A stretch of 64,000 bases of DNA from Haliotis asinina (taxonomy: Eukaryota > Mollusca > Gastropoda > Lepetellida > Haliotidae): the NCBI RefSeq assembly GCF_037392515.1, contig NC_090290.1:54882753-54946752 (forward strand), written 5' to 3'. Below, one piece after another: positions 23,001-33,676 of this stretch (its first letter is position 1; every line of letters begins with the position of its first letter). The position numbers were made by a program, and so were the translations under genes. The notes beneath the pieces are model-generated. The model was not told the origin of the DNA and ran no database searches. It saw nothing but the letters and a program-made list of their open reading frames with translations.

Positions 23001-23090
23001 GACAATGTCCAGAAAGCCAGGATGTACTTGGAAAAGTCGGGAATGAACCTAGACCAAGCTTTGCTGCTGTATTATGAACAGGAGTTGTGA
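10916..23090 (+). CDS. PARP-family ADP-ribosyltransferase with UIM, basic-Ser repeats and UBA-like tail (825 aa)
   Basis: Eleven coding exons join in phase: 10916-11009, 11181-11290, 11926-13225, 15193-15316, 16222-16309, 16888-16980, 17264-17426, 18530-18633, 21600-21668, 21930-22014 and 22843-23090 (2478 nt). Domains: an acidic N-terminus; a ubiquitin-interacting motif at residues 35-49 (EKDLERALALSLSEE); about seven 29-residue repeats at residues 110-310, each with a SGRRRSVE core; and the PARP catalytic domain at about residues 440-630. That domain shows YLYHGS, FGKGIYFSDNPKKCVQY, CRVMLGEAK and FNEYVIYE, giving a complete triad H512-Y541-E611. Glu at the third position is typical of PARPs able to make or extend polymer (PARP1, tankyrases). 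After it come charged coiled segments and a UBA/TAP-C-like end. No WWE, macro, BRCT or ankyrin domain is visible. Likely role: ubiquitin-dependent ADP-ribosylation (inference). The 5' UTR starts upstream of the acceptor at 10910; its first exon was not located. Confidence 0.88.
11181..11290 (+). CDS. PARP gene exon 2: ubiquitin-interacting motif
   Basis: Acceptor TTTTCTAG, donor AAT|GTAAGT. Contains the UIM pattern acidic-x-x-L-x-x-A-L-x-L-S-x-x-E (EKDLERALALSLSEE). Confidence 0.85.
11926..13225 (+). CDS. PARP gene exon 3: basic-Ser repeats and start of catalytic domain
   Basis: The largest exon, 1300 nt. About seven repeats with period 87 nt lie at about 12045-12650; units 4-6 (about 12310-12580) are nearly identical at DNA level, implying recent expansion. 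The 3' part encodes FQLVQILPGEDEYETIARDF and KIERLQNVHLLDRYKGEKEL, the first helices of the PARP catalytic fold. Donor AGAG|GTAAGA. The open frame continues past the donor to 13344, but that extension is low-complexity CT/GT sequence. Confidence 0.9.
14810..14935 (+). mobile_element. tRNA-derived SINE with (CTCA)n tail
   Basis: Head GGTAGGGTAGCCTAGTGGTG (A-box) and GGTTTGATTCCCCACATG (B-box), body GTGTGAAGCCCGTTTCTGGT, then ACCAAACTCACTCACTCACT. This clearest copy explains the many TGAG/CTCA microsatellites in the window as SINE tails. In PARP intron 3. Confidence 0.85.
15193..15316 (+). CDS. PARP gene exon 4: catalytic His and Tyr
   Basis: Encodes DFEVNTRYLYHGS, then LCEEGLDARLGMSGCFGKG and IYF. 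This holds NAD-binding H512 and triad Y541. Donor TTCAG|GTAAAC, phase 2. Confidence 0.9.
16222..16309 (+). CDS. PARP gene exon 5: catalytic core
   Basis: Encodes SDNPKKCVQYV and YILMCRVMLGEAK, matching the PARP segment after the GIYF strand. Acceptor TTTTTCAG, donor AAAG|GTAATA. Confidence 0.88.
16888..16980 (+). CDS. PARP gene exon 6: catalytic domain, acceptor-loop region
   Basis: 31 codons, including IYPRGEMDRDLKREPEKETP and RWRFYDSVR, in the position of the donor/acceptor loop before the last strands. Acceptor AATTGTAG, donor CGA|GTGAGT. Confidence 0.85.
17264..17426 (+). CDS. PARP gene exon 7: catalytic Glu
   Basis: Encodes GRPVDFNEYVIYENRR and MIEYIITFQ, with E611 as the triad glutamate, then a linker ending IIPPMLP. 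The donor CTTCCAG|GTATGT at 17426 is the first of about 33 equivalent donors, because the 31-bp array begins here. The frame is open through the whole array to 18448, so retention would add about 330 repetitive residues. Confidence 0.85.
17411..18425 (+). repeat. 31-bp minisatellite carrying a splice donor in every unit (about 32 copies)
   Basis: The array starts at the 3' end of PARP exon 7 and fills most of the next intron. Each unit contains CTTCCAG|GTATGT preceded by a C/T-rich stretch. Variants include CATCCAG, CAGCCAG and GCTTCCAG; two units have AGATATGT instead of AGGTATGT. Because 31 is not a multiple of 3 and the unit has no stop, long frames are open on both strands; these are shadows, not genes. 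Confidence 0.95.
18530..18633 (+). CDS. PARP gene exon 8
   Basis: Encodes a charged helix (EESVEDHMKRIAQVREEI and RIKRAEERGEVYTGPTE). Acceptor TTTCTTCAG, donor GAG|GTGAGT. Phase 1 entry fits the 17426 donor. Confidence 0.82.
18655..18775 (-). mobile_element. tRNA-derived SINE fragment
   Basis: GTGAATGAGTGAGTGAGTTT tail and CCATATGGGGAATTGAACCC B-box complement; it ends where the 27-bp array starts. Confidence 0.7.
18777..19556 (+). repeat. 27-bp minisatellite (about 29 copies) in PARP intron 8
   Basis: Every unit has one BglII-type AGATCT palindrome and reads RSFCSGSTD in one forward frame. A second unit type, with GCCTCAG for TCCACAG, recurs every 3-6 units, a sign of higher-order block duplication. 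It sits well inside the intron between exons 8 and 9. Confidence 0.93.
19670..19808 (+). repeat. Short tandem array of about 37-bp units (3-4 copies)
   Basis: Repeats of TCTCCACTGTGGGACCA plus GTTAAAATCGACCCG in PARP intron 8. Confidence 0.8.
19812..20003 (+). repeat. 20-bp minisatellite, left part
   Basis: Degenerate copies of TTGTGTAGTTAAGCACATGT. The same array resumes at 21243, so it has been split by the transposon at 20006-21242. Confidence 0.8.
20006..21242 (+). mobile_element. Tc1/mariner-like transposon, decayed
   Basis: Terminal inverted repeats CTGAGTCAAAAAGAAACTTC and its complement lie at 20006 and 21242, flanked by TA on both sides. Length is 1237 bp, usual for a Tc1 element. 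Its transposase is frameshifted (see the pseudogene). It is inserted within a 20-bp minisatellite in PARP intron 8. Confidence 0.9.
20289..20990 (+). pseudogene. Tc1-like transposase, broken
   Basis: One frame gives LRGHLQQTGTSDHPRSGRP and the second HTH-like region (LRHRFLLATRTRAEM, LSSQTIQNWLQ). Other frames give WGGISERTTIP-like and LQLQNDNARRHTTVLTRNFL segments and NVMDWPSRSSNLNPIEHV, the latter two around the second Asp and third acidic residue of the DDE/DDD domain, followed by a stop. Several frameshifts and a missing middle part make it inactive. Confidence 0.85.
21243..21565 (+). repeat. 20-bp minisatellite, right part
   Basis: Continuation of the same degenerate TTGTGTAGTTAAGCACATGT array after the Tc1-like insertion. 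Confidence 0.8.
21600..21668 (+). CDS. PARP gene exon 9
   Basis: 23 codons, AQRKKDRDVWRRVLRVTCPP then GSE. Acceptor ATTTTCTAG, donor GAG|GTATGT. Phase 0 on both sides. Confidence 0.8.
21930..22014 (+). CDS. PARP gene exon 10
   Basis: Encodes GYENAKGIFQYLKKEEEEEE and a Lys/Ala-rich tail, probably a helix. Acceptor TTTTTTCAG, donor GGAG|GTATGT. Confidence 0.8.
22488..22782 (+). repeat. CCACA / CGCCA pentanucleotide microsatellite
   Basis: About 59 units in PARP intron 10, in alternating blocks of CCACA and CGCCA with occasional 7-base CCACACA steps. The plus strand has almost no T, so open frames on both strands here are artefacts. Confidence 0.95.
22843..23090 (+). CDS. PARP gene exon 11: UBA/TAP-C-like end and stop
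   Basis: An Asn/Asp-rich linker, then a three-helix-like segment: MVMSCLISDFLEVTKIDNVQ, KARMYLEKSGMNLDQALLLY and YEQEL, TGA at 23088-23090. The spacing (FLEVT...A..YLEKSG.NLDQAL..YY) fits the UBA-like/TAP-C fold. Its polypyrimidine tract lies just after a 300-bp CCACA/CGCCA microsatellite. Confidence 0.85.
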
Positions 23091-23349
23091 GAAAATGTGC
23101 ATATGTGATCGTCAGATTCTCATCTTCATACCTTGTGTTCATTTGGTTCAAATCAGTGTTTGGATATGACAAAGGTGCAGGACAGAATGGGAACAGTTTC
23201 TGATTCTATTTTGAATTGATGACTGTGTATTTTTACAAAATGCAATTGGGATCACAGTGAAAGTAATTGAATAGATATAACTAAAATGCTTTTTGTGCAA
23301 ATAATTAACTCATAGTGGGAGTTGCTGTGATATTTGAATACATGTAATA

Positions 23350-23580
23350 TGATGGGTCAGACCTGTGAAGATCCAGGTTAGAACTGGTCTTCAGCAACTC
23401 ATGCTTGTCGTGAGAAGTGTCTAACAGGATAAGGAGGTCAGACTTGCTGACTTTGTTAAAACATGTTACCGTATCCCGTTTATGTAGATTGATGCTCATG
23501 CTGTTGATCACTGGATGGCCTGGCACAGACTTGGTTATTACGGACCATTGAAATATTGCTAAGCACATTATCAAACAGTT
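23350..23580 (-). mobile_element. Dispersed repeat, same family, reversed
   Basis: ATGCTTGTCGTGAGAAGTG, GATTGATGCTCATGCTGTTG, ATCACTGGATGGCCTGGCAC. Falls in the PARP 3' UTR or just beyond it. Confidence 0.7.
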
Positions 23581-23834
23581 AAATCAAATAAAGGGTCAAG
23601 GTCATACATAGGTGAATAGCCAAGTTTGTATTCACGTTATTTCCAGCAAAACTGATTCCAAATGATTTTTCATTTTCCATCACTGAAAGCAGCTGGTAGT
23701 TTTCAGCCTTTGTAATTCAGTTTTACTTGGCACTTGTTGTCTTGAACTTTGCAGACAAGTTAAACAATTTTCAAAGGTACTGTAATACAGATTTTCAATC
23801 TCATTTCATTTGTTTTCAAAATTGTTGATTGGTT

Positions 23835-24005
23835 TTCTTGTTTAATGCCAAACTCAGCAATCATCCTGCTATGTAAATAATTGAGTCTGGACCAGATGAC
23901 CCAGTGGTCAACAGCATGAGCATTGATCTGCACAACTGAGATGCAAAATAACACCTGTGAACCAAGTCAGTGAGTCTGGCCACCTAATCCTGTTAGCCCT
24001 GAATT
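23835..24005 (+). mobile_element. Dispersed repeat, same family
   Basis: TTGTTTAATGCCAAACTCAG, GTCTGGACCAGATGACCCAG, ATGAGCATTGATCTGCACAA, ACCAAGTCAGTGAGTCTGGC. Confidence 0.7.
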
Positions 24006-24267
24006 TGTTTATGGACACGTGATGCAGTGGTGTGAACAGTCATGATGTAATCACACTATGTAACTCTCCTCAAATGTTCAGAGAACATAGTCATTTCTGG
24101 TGGAACCTCCATGTAAGTACTGCGACAATCTCAACTTCGTAAACAAACATCAGTGTCATGACCTTTGTGCTTTAGTGGAAGGGAATTTAAAATTCATTTG
24201 TTTTTCAGTTTTTCAGTTTTAAACTGAACTTTTGTCATTATGAAATAATGAATTTGATATGACATCA

Positions 24268-24360
24268 TTGAGTGAGTATGTTTAGTTTTTTGCCACTCTG
24301 AGCAATAATCCAGCTATATGGCAGCAGTCTGTAAATAATCCAGTGATCAACAATGGATGT
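24268..24360 (+). mobile_element. Dispersed repeat, same family, 5' fragment
   Basis: AATAATCCAGCTATATGGCA and GTCTGTAAATAATCCAGTGA. Confidence 0.6.
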
Positions 24361-27279
24361 CATCATTTTCATTTACTTGCCACTTTCTTAAACAATGATA
24401 ACAATATTGTGATTGTTATGAACTGGTCTGTCATAATGAAGCAAACAAATTGATTGGTTGGCAAGAAGTACTGTCTGTGTTGTCCATTGTCCCTTTGTTC
24501 ATAGTTTGTGATATTTGTTGAATTTCTTGGGATACATTTGGGTAGACAGATTTTACATTTGTATCTGTTTCGTTATGCTTTGCAGAATACTGGTGTGGTA
24601 GAGTGGTAAATATCTTCTTTTCAGTAATAACACAAGCAGAGATCCAGTTCTATTTCCCTTTAATCTATCAGATGCCATGTTGATTTGAAGACACACAGTA
24701 ACCACGTGCTCTCTGTCACTCAGTCTATCTCTCTTCTACTCCTTGCTCTCTCTCCCTCTCTTATCAGTTATCTAAACCACTGCGTGGACAGTCCTTTTCC
24801 TGTGCGCCTTAAGTGAAACGCAGTGACAAGCATTAATATTAACCCCAAATACCAACCCAATGTTGAAACATGTGTCTGACAGGAATCTTCCAATTACTTT
24901 AAGTATTAGAGAAAGATAACCTACACACATTAGCAATGGATATATCTTAATTAATTATATTCTGTTGTGATTATTGTACCACCTTATCACACTGGTAAAA
25001 CAACTATTTGTCATAACGTTTTATTGTGAAAGTTTGTGAAATAGGTGTGAGCACTGCAATGAGATTGGCTTCCCTGATATCTCAAGGGTATAAATCTTCA
25101 CTACACCCTGGTTGCATCTACAGCTCTGATTGTTTTATTACCTCCCTTGGCTGGCTTTTTATCCAATCAAGAGTCTACACTCGTTTTTGCTTTTTAAATT
25201 ATCTGATTAAACTTGGCAACACAAATCCTGCAGAGGAACTCTGAAAGAGGTAGCAGGAGTGCTTGCTTATATATATTTAAAACTTCGGATATGACAATTT
25301 GTATGATTTCCTCAAAGTCTGAGTTGCACTGTGGACAAACCTTCACAGCTGCAACCGCAGTCTTTGTTGAAACAGGCACAGCTTGACAGCCTGAACAGCG
25401 ACTTAGCTGATTGGCCACTGTGAGAATGCCGAGCCAGCAAAGGGAGGTATCAAAACAATCAGGCAGTGCTGTAGATTTATTAGAGCATATTCCCTGGAGA
25501 TATGGAGAGGTGTGATTGGATGAAAATGTCCATACCGACTAATTTTTTCATAAGTTCATCATCTCTTTCCTGAGATAAGGCAGTTGACTGACCACAATTT
25601 CTGAGTTCTGTTTTAGCTGGAGTCCAGTCTCAATCATGTTGATATCAGAACATGATACCTTCTGTGCATATTTCCGTTAATCGATTTGCTAAGATTGTGT
25701 ATTGTCAACAAATATTTTCCCAATCTTTTCATGTTATTGAACAAGAGCTCAAGTAATTTGTTACAAACTGTGACTTATGTTTTACATTAACGAAATTGAT
25801 AAATTCATTTTGACTCAGTGCTACCTTTGTTGGAATCAGGTTGGTCAACTGGGAGACAGGGTTAGCACATTGGAATTACAGCCTAGGTTTGCAAAGATGG
25901 AGATATATAGGCACTTAACTTCCTTGAGACAATGATCAAGAAAAACATTAATATGCAATGAAAGGTTGTAAACATTGAAAAACAATGGAATGTCACATTA
26001 TGTGTTTTGGGATTCATTAACATCCATAAACTTACCTTTTTCTCTGAATTCTGATGAGGGATTTGATGTCATGGAAACATGGTTCCATAATGTCTGCTTC
26101 ACACCATGTTGAGCTTGCATGGATCAAGATTTTGAAACAGACTGTGAGTTATTGGTATGTTTAACCATTTGTTTCCATGATATTTATGTCTTTGTATTAT
26201 TTATGTTTGAGGAAGTGAAGTTGTTATAAAGTATTTGTTGCAAGAAATGTTTGAAAAAAAAATCCTGTCTGCTATTAGCAGAGATCAGTCTCTAGGTCAC
26301 AAATGGTTCATATACATGTCTGATCACTTGTTTATCCCATGTCATATGTTTGTTTATATTCTGAAAACAAATATTAGTATTATTGTTCTTGCAGTTAAGA
26401 CATGCAGTTTAGTAGAAGTAACCCCACAATATTTTCATGATCCTTAACTGATTTTGATCAGTAATGGTCCAGCCACATCAAGATTTTTGCTGATTGAATT
26501 CCTTAGTAGCTTTTGTGTTTTATGTGAATCAGTAGGCATGGAGTAGTTCAGTGAATCACTGACACAAAGACAGCTAGTCATAGATTCAAACATAACTATA
26601 TATTCTTATTAATTATGTATACAAATGCTAACCTACAGTAATGTCTGTCATTTGCTTGATAATGTTATTAGCTCCTACACCAAAACTTCACTTATTACCT
26701 GAGGAAGATACTGCAGTGTAATATTTTTGCGACAATATTATACTAGTGTAGTACCGCTGGACGTGTGACGTCGTAATGCTAGTTTCTCCATCACAATTGT
26801 ATTAGACTTGACTTAACATATATAAAGATGTGTGTCATCATACTGAAGGTAATTTCTATCAATTAATGTTGGAGAGTAATACACAGATTAGTAAACTTGC
26901 TTCTCTAAAATTCCATCGTTATTCAGCTCTTGAAAGATTCAGCATCAAACCTGCATTCCCCCGTTTGATACCAATCTTTAACTTGTTTAGTAAAAATGGT
27001 ATTAGTTGAGTGCCAATTGATGTATACATTTACCTTGAAAATTTTGTATGAAATAAATGTATAATTATCACATGCTGTTCTTTTTATTCATCGGTTGAGT
27101 GATTAGATGCTTTTTAAGAATGCTTTAAGGAAATGTTATTAGTTGATTCTCAATTTGAAAACAACAGTTTCTTTAATTTTGTCTGGGAATGGCTAAGTGA
27201 ATGTTTCCATAATGCCTAGATACGTCCACATTACTGTTGTCTCCTGATCTCATTACAGTAGCCCCTACCCTCTACTTCA

Positions 27280-27375
27280 TAAGGGATGATGGATTAGACA
27301 AGTTGTTCAGATGTTTGCTCATCACTCCAAAGTCCCGGGTTTGATACCCATTTTGGGAATCAGGATGAGAGGATG
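27280..27375 (+). mobile_element. tRNA-derived SINE fragment
   Basis: GTTCAGATGTTTGCTCATCA and GTCCCGGGTTTGATACCCAT correspond to the tRNA-like head. Confidence 0.6.
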
Positions 27376-28887
27376 CTTCAACAGTTTGGCTACTCCACTG
27401 CCCCAAGAGGCAAAAGCATTTGTAACAATTTGACACTCATCATAACTCAATAGTTTATCATTGGCATATGAACATTATGGAGATCAGGGCCTAGCATTCT
27501 CTTGCACAAAGTGATCTTTGCGTTACAACTATCTTAAGTCTGTGTTAGAGTATGGGAGTTACGATCATCGTAACACAAAGATTTGTGCAAGTGGGTCCAG
27601 GTCATAACCAGCCACCCTGGTTGATACATGTATGTGAATTGTGTAGAATGTTGGAATGGACTTGATAATAAAGCTGGAAAATTGCACAAAGCAAAGTTAA
27701 AATAACATACATTTCAATATAAAAAAGCAAAATGCATGAATCATTAAAATGTTTTATTAAGTGTGTCACAGGACATACAGGAAATATTGACAAGTTTGGG
27801 AAATATATTAATAGATCATTAAACTTCAACAATTTTATAACATAATAACACATCAATAGTTTGAAATCTGATGAAAATCTAACACTGCCAAAGGCAGAAC
27901 CACAAACGCCATTCCGTAAATAACTCCCTCAAATTCATTAACATGTAGTGATAATTTCACTTATTCTTCACTATCAACATGTCTGTATTACTCATCATTC
28001 TACCACACAACTAACCAGAATGTAGTTTTGTAAATATACATTTGAACATTAATGCACCCCACCATGATGTCCACCAAACAAGTGAGATAACAAAGTCAAC
28101 GAAGGGAGATAATACTTAATTTCATTTATGATGGGAGACCACTTCATAAAAAATATTAATAACTTTCCTACAAGAATGATGTCTTAAATGAATGGAAAAT
28201 GTCACTATGGACTGTGATGCAAAATATGTTACCAATGTTTATGTGAAAAAAATAATACACTGAAATCATTTTTAAAAAAATACTGGATCTGTTTTGGAGA
28301 TCTGTGTGTGATAAAACTTGGTATCCAAAGAACTAAAAAGGTCACTATCCACAGTGAATACGGAAAGTCACACAACTAAACGTATATTTCACCAACCTTT
28401 CCAGTTCAGTATTTGATTAAGGCTCTTGAATAACATAAATGCCTAAACATATTTGTTTACATTATGTTTACATATCTGCTATTTAAAAATGAATAATTAC
28501 ACTAGGTGATGGATCTAAGATGTTCTTGAGTCATTTTACTTCCATCTAATTCAAGTTGGAATCAAAAAGACTGACGTACAATGACGGTAACTCTAAATAG
28601 CATGTTACAAAATCCCCTACTACCAGTCTTAAACAAATGTTTTCTTAATCCATCATACAGACCGTGAGACAATTACAACCAAGAAAGCTCCTACAAGTCT
28701 AGATTTCTGAAAATGAAGCAATTCTGGGCTCTCTTTCATAATATTTTATGATTATTATTTATGAACAGTTTGTTTTTTTTGTACAATATGTACATGTCCA
28801 GTACTAGATGTTAGTTTACTGTTTTCTCTACAACCAGACATGGGGGAATAAAAGTGTGTGACAGTGGAAAAGCCCTGTCTCATTATT

Positions 28888-29145
28888 TCAATCAAGTCGT
28901 TGGTAATGCTGCATATAAACTGCTAATGCTTTCTGAATCTCACTGGTCAAACCAAACTTAGGACTATCAAACAAAGTTAGCTGTTTGAGCTTACACTCAC
29001 AACTTGTCTCATCATATTCTACATACCTAGTAATCAAGGTTAATCTCTTCTCTTCCTTTCTGCCTACACAGTAACACATTTCAACAAACTGCACGAGCAC
29101 TCTCATATTGGACAACGTCCAAACATGTTCTTTCCAATCAGCCAC
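28888..29145 (-). other. Unassigned 85-codon open frame downstream of AVL9
   Basis: MADWKEHVWTLSNMRVLVQF through FGLTSEIQKALAVYMQHYQ looks protein-like. It lies 5 kb beyond the AVL9 stop on the same strand. It could be an exon of an unrecognised gene, part of a long 3' UTR or chance. No domain recognised. Confidence 0.25.
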
Positions 29146-30355
29146 AATTCTACATTTTGTGTTACCATGGTTACCCTAAGTATTTATTATGACAATTGAC
29201 TAAGGTGTTATCATGCCAGAGATCTGGACCTGATTTACAATCTGTCGAATATCCATCCAGGTGACATGTGCCACATGAGCCACAGCTACCCATGTAGAAA
29301 CTCAACACATCATCATTTATGAATATGTGTATACATACATGAGGTGTAATCCCAAACAAAGCAAATGTTACAGCTTCATTCAGCAATACTGTCTTATTGT
29401 ACTGTTTACAGATTTTACTGATCACATGAATCTGACTGACAGAAACCAAAAGAAGTGAATGTATGTCTTAAGAGTTAATCATACTTTTCTGTCCTCAGTG
29501 TTTTTGATGGATTTAAGTAAAACCATTTAACTTTCAGAAACAATAATTGAGGAAATGCTCTCTATAGAATATCATCAAATATCAACTGTGAAAAAACTAA
29601 GCCTTCTGTCATCAACAGTTAATATTGGCATTTACTTTTCCCTGCTAAAACAACAACTTTCTTCCTAACCGAAAATAACACTGAATAAACCAAGCAGTAC
29701 AAGTCATTTTTCTTCTCCCTAACTATCCTTAATGCCCCACCAAAAAAACAATCTTGTCTAAAATGATTGAGAGAATGAAAATGTAAAAATAATCCTGCAG
29801 GTATTACTTGTTGAAGATATTTCCTATATCCAATCATTTGTAAGCGAGTTATCATCCACACGTAAACAAGTTTCTATGGTCAAGCATACACGTGTTCCAA
29901 GACAGTTTTCTTCAGTGATTGAAATTTCTAATACAGACTTTAAAGAAATAAAGCCAAATTTTGAAAAAAAACAAACCCTAAAACCTGACTATTCACAGAA
30001 CCAATGAAGGTTCGTTCTGGCGATGCAGCATTCTGTAGTGGTGTCCACAGATCTTCACACAGTGAGATATGATATCAAGCAATAGGATTATCAGAATCAT
30101 TTCAGTGAAAATGTATTCACATAATACACAACAAATATACATATTGATAAAAAGTACAAAACTGTAAGTACATGAAATGCATTAAAGCACGTCGTTCTAA
30201 TACAGGAATGTTGTAATTATGACAAAATATACTTTAAGCAAACACATCAAAGATAAATACAAGACCACAAACAATAATCCCTCCACTGATATCCACCTGT
30301 CTGGTTTTATTGTAGTATTAATGTGATCCATATAGCTAAAGAGTAATTACACACC

Positions 30356-30505
30356 CATTTAACAAGGTCACACGGGTCAAGGTCATTCAGGATACAGTCT
30401 AGTTTGAATGTATCATATCTTTATACACACATTTAACAAGGTCACACGGGTCAAGGTCATTCAGGATACAGTCTAGTTTGAATGTATCATATCTTTATAC
30501 ACACA
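30356..30505 (+). repeat. Exact 74-bp tandem duplication
   Basis: Two copies starting at 30357 and 30431, apparently identical. Each has AAGGTCACACGGGTCAAGGT followed by CA, i.e. two AGGTCA nuclear-receptor half sites, one of them extended as TCAAGGTCA. Confidence 0.9.
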
Positions 30506-33289
30506 CTTTTCATGTCTAGATTTTTACGTAACATACTTCACTTTTGTTCTTACATCTTAATAATGTTGTTGTTTGGAATGATCCTTGGACTAAAATCTGC
30601 AGGTAATCAGGTCCGGACCAGACAATCCAGTGATTGACTCATAAGTATCCATCCACACAATTATGACATCATGACATGCAACAATTGGAAAAGTCATCAG
30701 CCTGACTGACCAGTACACTGGGTTGTGTATTACACAAGGCCTGTAGTCTCACTCTATTCCCCTAGTGGTTAATTGGGATGGTGTGAGTGGACAGTAGTTT
30801 GGGGTTGGTACATGAAATGCACCTGCAATATGGTTAATGTGAGTGTTGATGCTGAGATGGGATTGGGTGAAAGGATGGTCGCTTAGTGTGAGAGAAGATA
30901 ACGGGACACTACTCTGAAGAGTAGCTAAGATAACTAGACCAGACTGAGTCTCAAACATTATTTAAACTACAGAAAATTGTAAGTAGTCATAAAGTAGATC
31001 ACAATACACCTATTATCAATGAAAAGAGGAAAAGTGTTTGGTAAGCATCTTCCTGGGTTCAAAATGTCTTGAATTTCTATGACCTTTCGATGAAATACAT
31101 AAGTGCTAAACATGATAAAACATGGTTGCCAACATAAAAGATTCTCAATATTCAAAATTTAACCAACTTATAGAGATATGTTACCTTTTAATTTAATCTT
31201 GTTGGCATTCATTTGCTGTAATAATTGACAAAATTATTCATTATCATGACTAAACTTGAATGACAGCAACAGTTTATACTGAAGAAATCTGCGACACAAA
31301 GACATATTTGGCCAGGGTGTGAATAACTGTGTGTACCAAAATACGATCCACAAGAAAAGTGGCGACTTTGGCAGTTCAGCTATGGCCTTTACTATGAGCA
31401 TAAAGTCTTTGGTTATATAAAGGAAGAGGCTTCTATAAATGTGGGTACAGTCATGGAATGCAAGCAAGTGAATGTTGCTGTATGTGCACTATAGCGTTGC
31501 AACAGAGGACAGGCGCTCTGTGGTTCATGAGCCCACAACTCTCACACGTAACTCCAGGACATACATTGTCACTACCTCACTTTGAGATGGATTTGTTGCC
31601 TAATATTCTGAACTGGAATATGCACTAGAGGTGACAGCTACAGAGTAATTGCCTGAATTCTGCCACAACGTCAAGAGTTCATTTGTTGTTCAATGATACA
31701 CAATTCCAATATAGCAATATTTCAGCTATATGAAGGCTGTCTATAGATATTTATCTGGACCAGATTATCTTTGGTAAAGACCCACATCCTTTGTGTGGGA
31801 AAATATGTCATCAAAGAAAGCAAGCCTGATCACCCAATACATTTGGTTGTCCCACAACAGGAGTACCTACACGATCGTCTCAGTGAGAGAATGAGTTGGT
31901 TTCAGGTGACACAAGGTGTTTGGTGCAATTTATACAAGAACTGTCAAGGCCAATCCTAGCTTCAAACCCACATTGCATGATGCACGGAAATTACCAATGC
32001 TTTGTGAATGGAAATTGATGGAAGGGAGACAACTCTAAATCTGCCTTTCTTGTGTCATCTGTAAAATCTAGCAAGGGTTATGTCAAGATTTGCTCTGCAT
32101 TCCAACAAATAAATTTTGACAAAACATTCAAATGTAGTTACTGTGAATATGAGGAAGGTGTATTACACTGCATTGACGTCGCTAACAATACCCATGGGAA
32201 AAAACAGCAAGAAGCAAGATTCCAGTTGTTTCATTCACACAAGTTGGCTGAAGAGTACAATCCAATGCCCATGCTTCAAACAGTTCAAAAGTAACATTGA
32301 GGTGTTTGGTGACATAGATATGTTGTTTACTGGTCTCTCAGGGCCCATGGGATGATGTACCATGTACTTGAACAGTGAACAACTTTTTCCGATTCTGAGT
32401 GTGACATGAATGTACTGAACTCTCTCTGTCACTGTATCTCACCACTACGCTTGGCAAAGATTAGTGCTGAGATGGAACTCTGGTCAACTAAAATCAAGTA
32501 TAACAAATTACAGAATTAATGAGCACATCCCTAGTGCTGAATTCACTATTAAGGAGCATGTGAGATCTTGTATCTGTACATGGTTGAGATCTTGAATGAC
32601 AAGAAGTAGCAGATATATTTCAGCGGACAAGGTCCTGCTTGCATGAAACTAAAGTCATAAATCAACAATGTGTAAAGTGAGGTTTTGTGCCTTGGTAATA
32701 TCACAGCATGGAGCAGGTGTAGATTTATATTGTCCTTTACATTATCACGGCAGAGGATATCAGAAATAGGCGTCACACATTTACCAGTGTCTCTTCTGAG
32801 TGAGGAACACTTTAACTCAATGTAAACAACATGACACAACCTTGCCCCGAACTCAAGTTTTTACTCAAATTTCAAACTGAGTTTGACAAAGTGAAACAGC
32901 TGAATTTTCAGTTAACTGTATTTTTTAAAACAAAAAAACCCCAAAACGTACATACTTAATTAATCAATCCACCAAACTCAAACTGTCTACTGTGTTTGAG
33001 TTTAATACTGATTTCGGTTCCTTCTGTGAAATGAATTTTCCTGTGTTTACTCAAATTTGAGTAAAAACTCAACCTTCAGTCAAAACTGAGACTTAAGTTT
33101 GTTTTGAGAAATCAGGGCCTATTCTTTTAGCCTTCTTTAGCTTGGTTACATGTGAATCTAATACAAGTGCTGCAATCATGAAGATGGAGGTCCTCCCTCT
33201 ATACCGGCTGTGTTTCCAAAGGGGTGGAAATAATTTCAAAAGTGCAGATGTACTTGCCCTGATAAATTTTCCACTATACCAGCTGATTT

Positions 33290-33676
33290 CCTATGGTTGT
33301 GCCTTTTGCTATTTAGAGATTTTTGGCATTTTTATTTTATTTGTTTTTCCATGGAACATTATGACAAATCGTTCAATATTTTTCCGCAAAACTTGGTAGA
33401 TATATCAATCAGAACCTAAAGTGGTGCCTTTTGGTATTTACAGGTTTTTGTGATTTATTATTTTCTCTGTTTCCTTGGAAACGTTTCGGACATAGTCTCA
33501 AAATGGAGGGATGGGCTTCGTTTCAGGAGCAGAACTCAAAAAACATACAATGTTTTTCTGCAAAACTTGGTAGATATATCAATCAGAACCTAAAGTGGTG
33601 CCTTTTGCTACTTACAGGTTTTTGTGATTTATTAATTTCTCGGTTTCCATGGAAATGTTTCGTACTTAGTCTCAAA
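33290..33676 (+). repeat. 387-bp inverted repeat, left arm
   Basis: Near-identical inverted copy of 36086-36472. It contains an internal direct duplication of about 190 bp (ATCAATCAGAACCTAAAGTG occurs twice). Lies about 500 nt beyond the AVL9 stop and includes TTTATT, i.e. AATAAA on the AVL9 strand, at three places. Confidence 0.93.
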
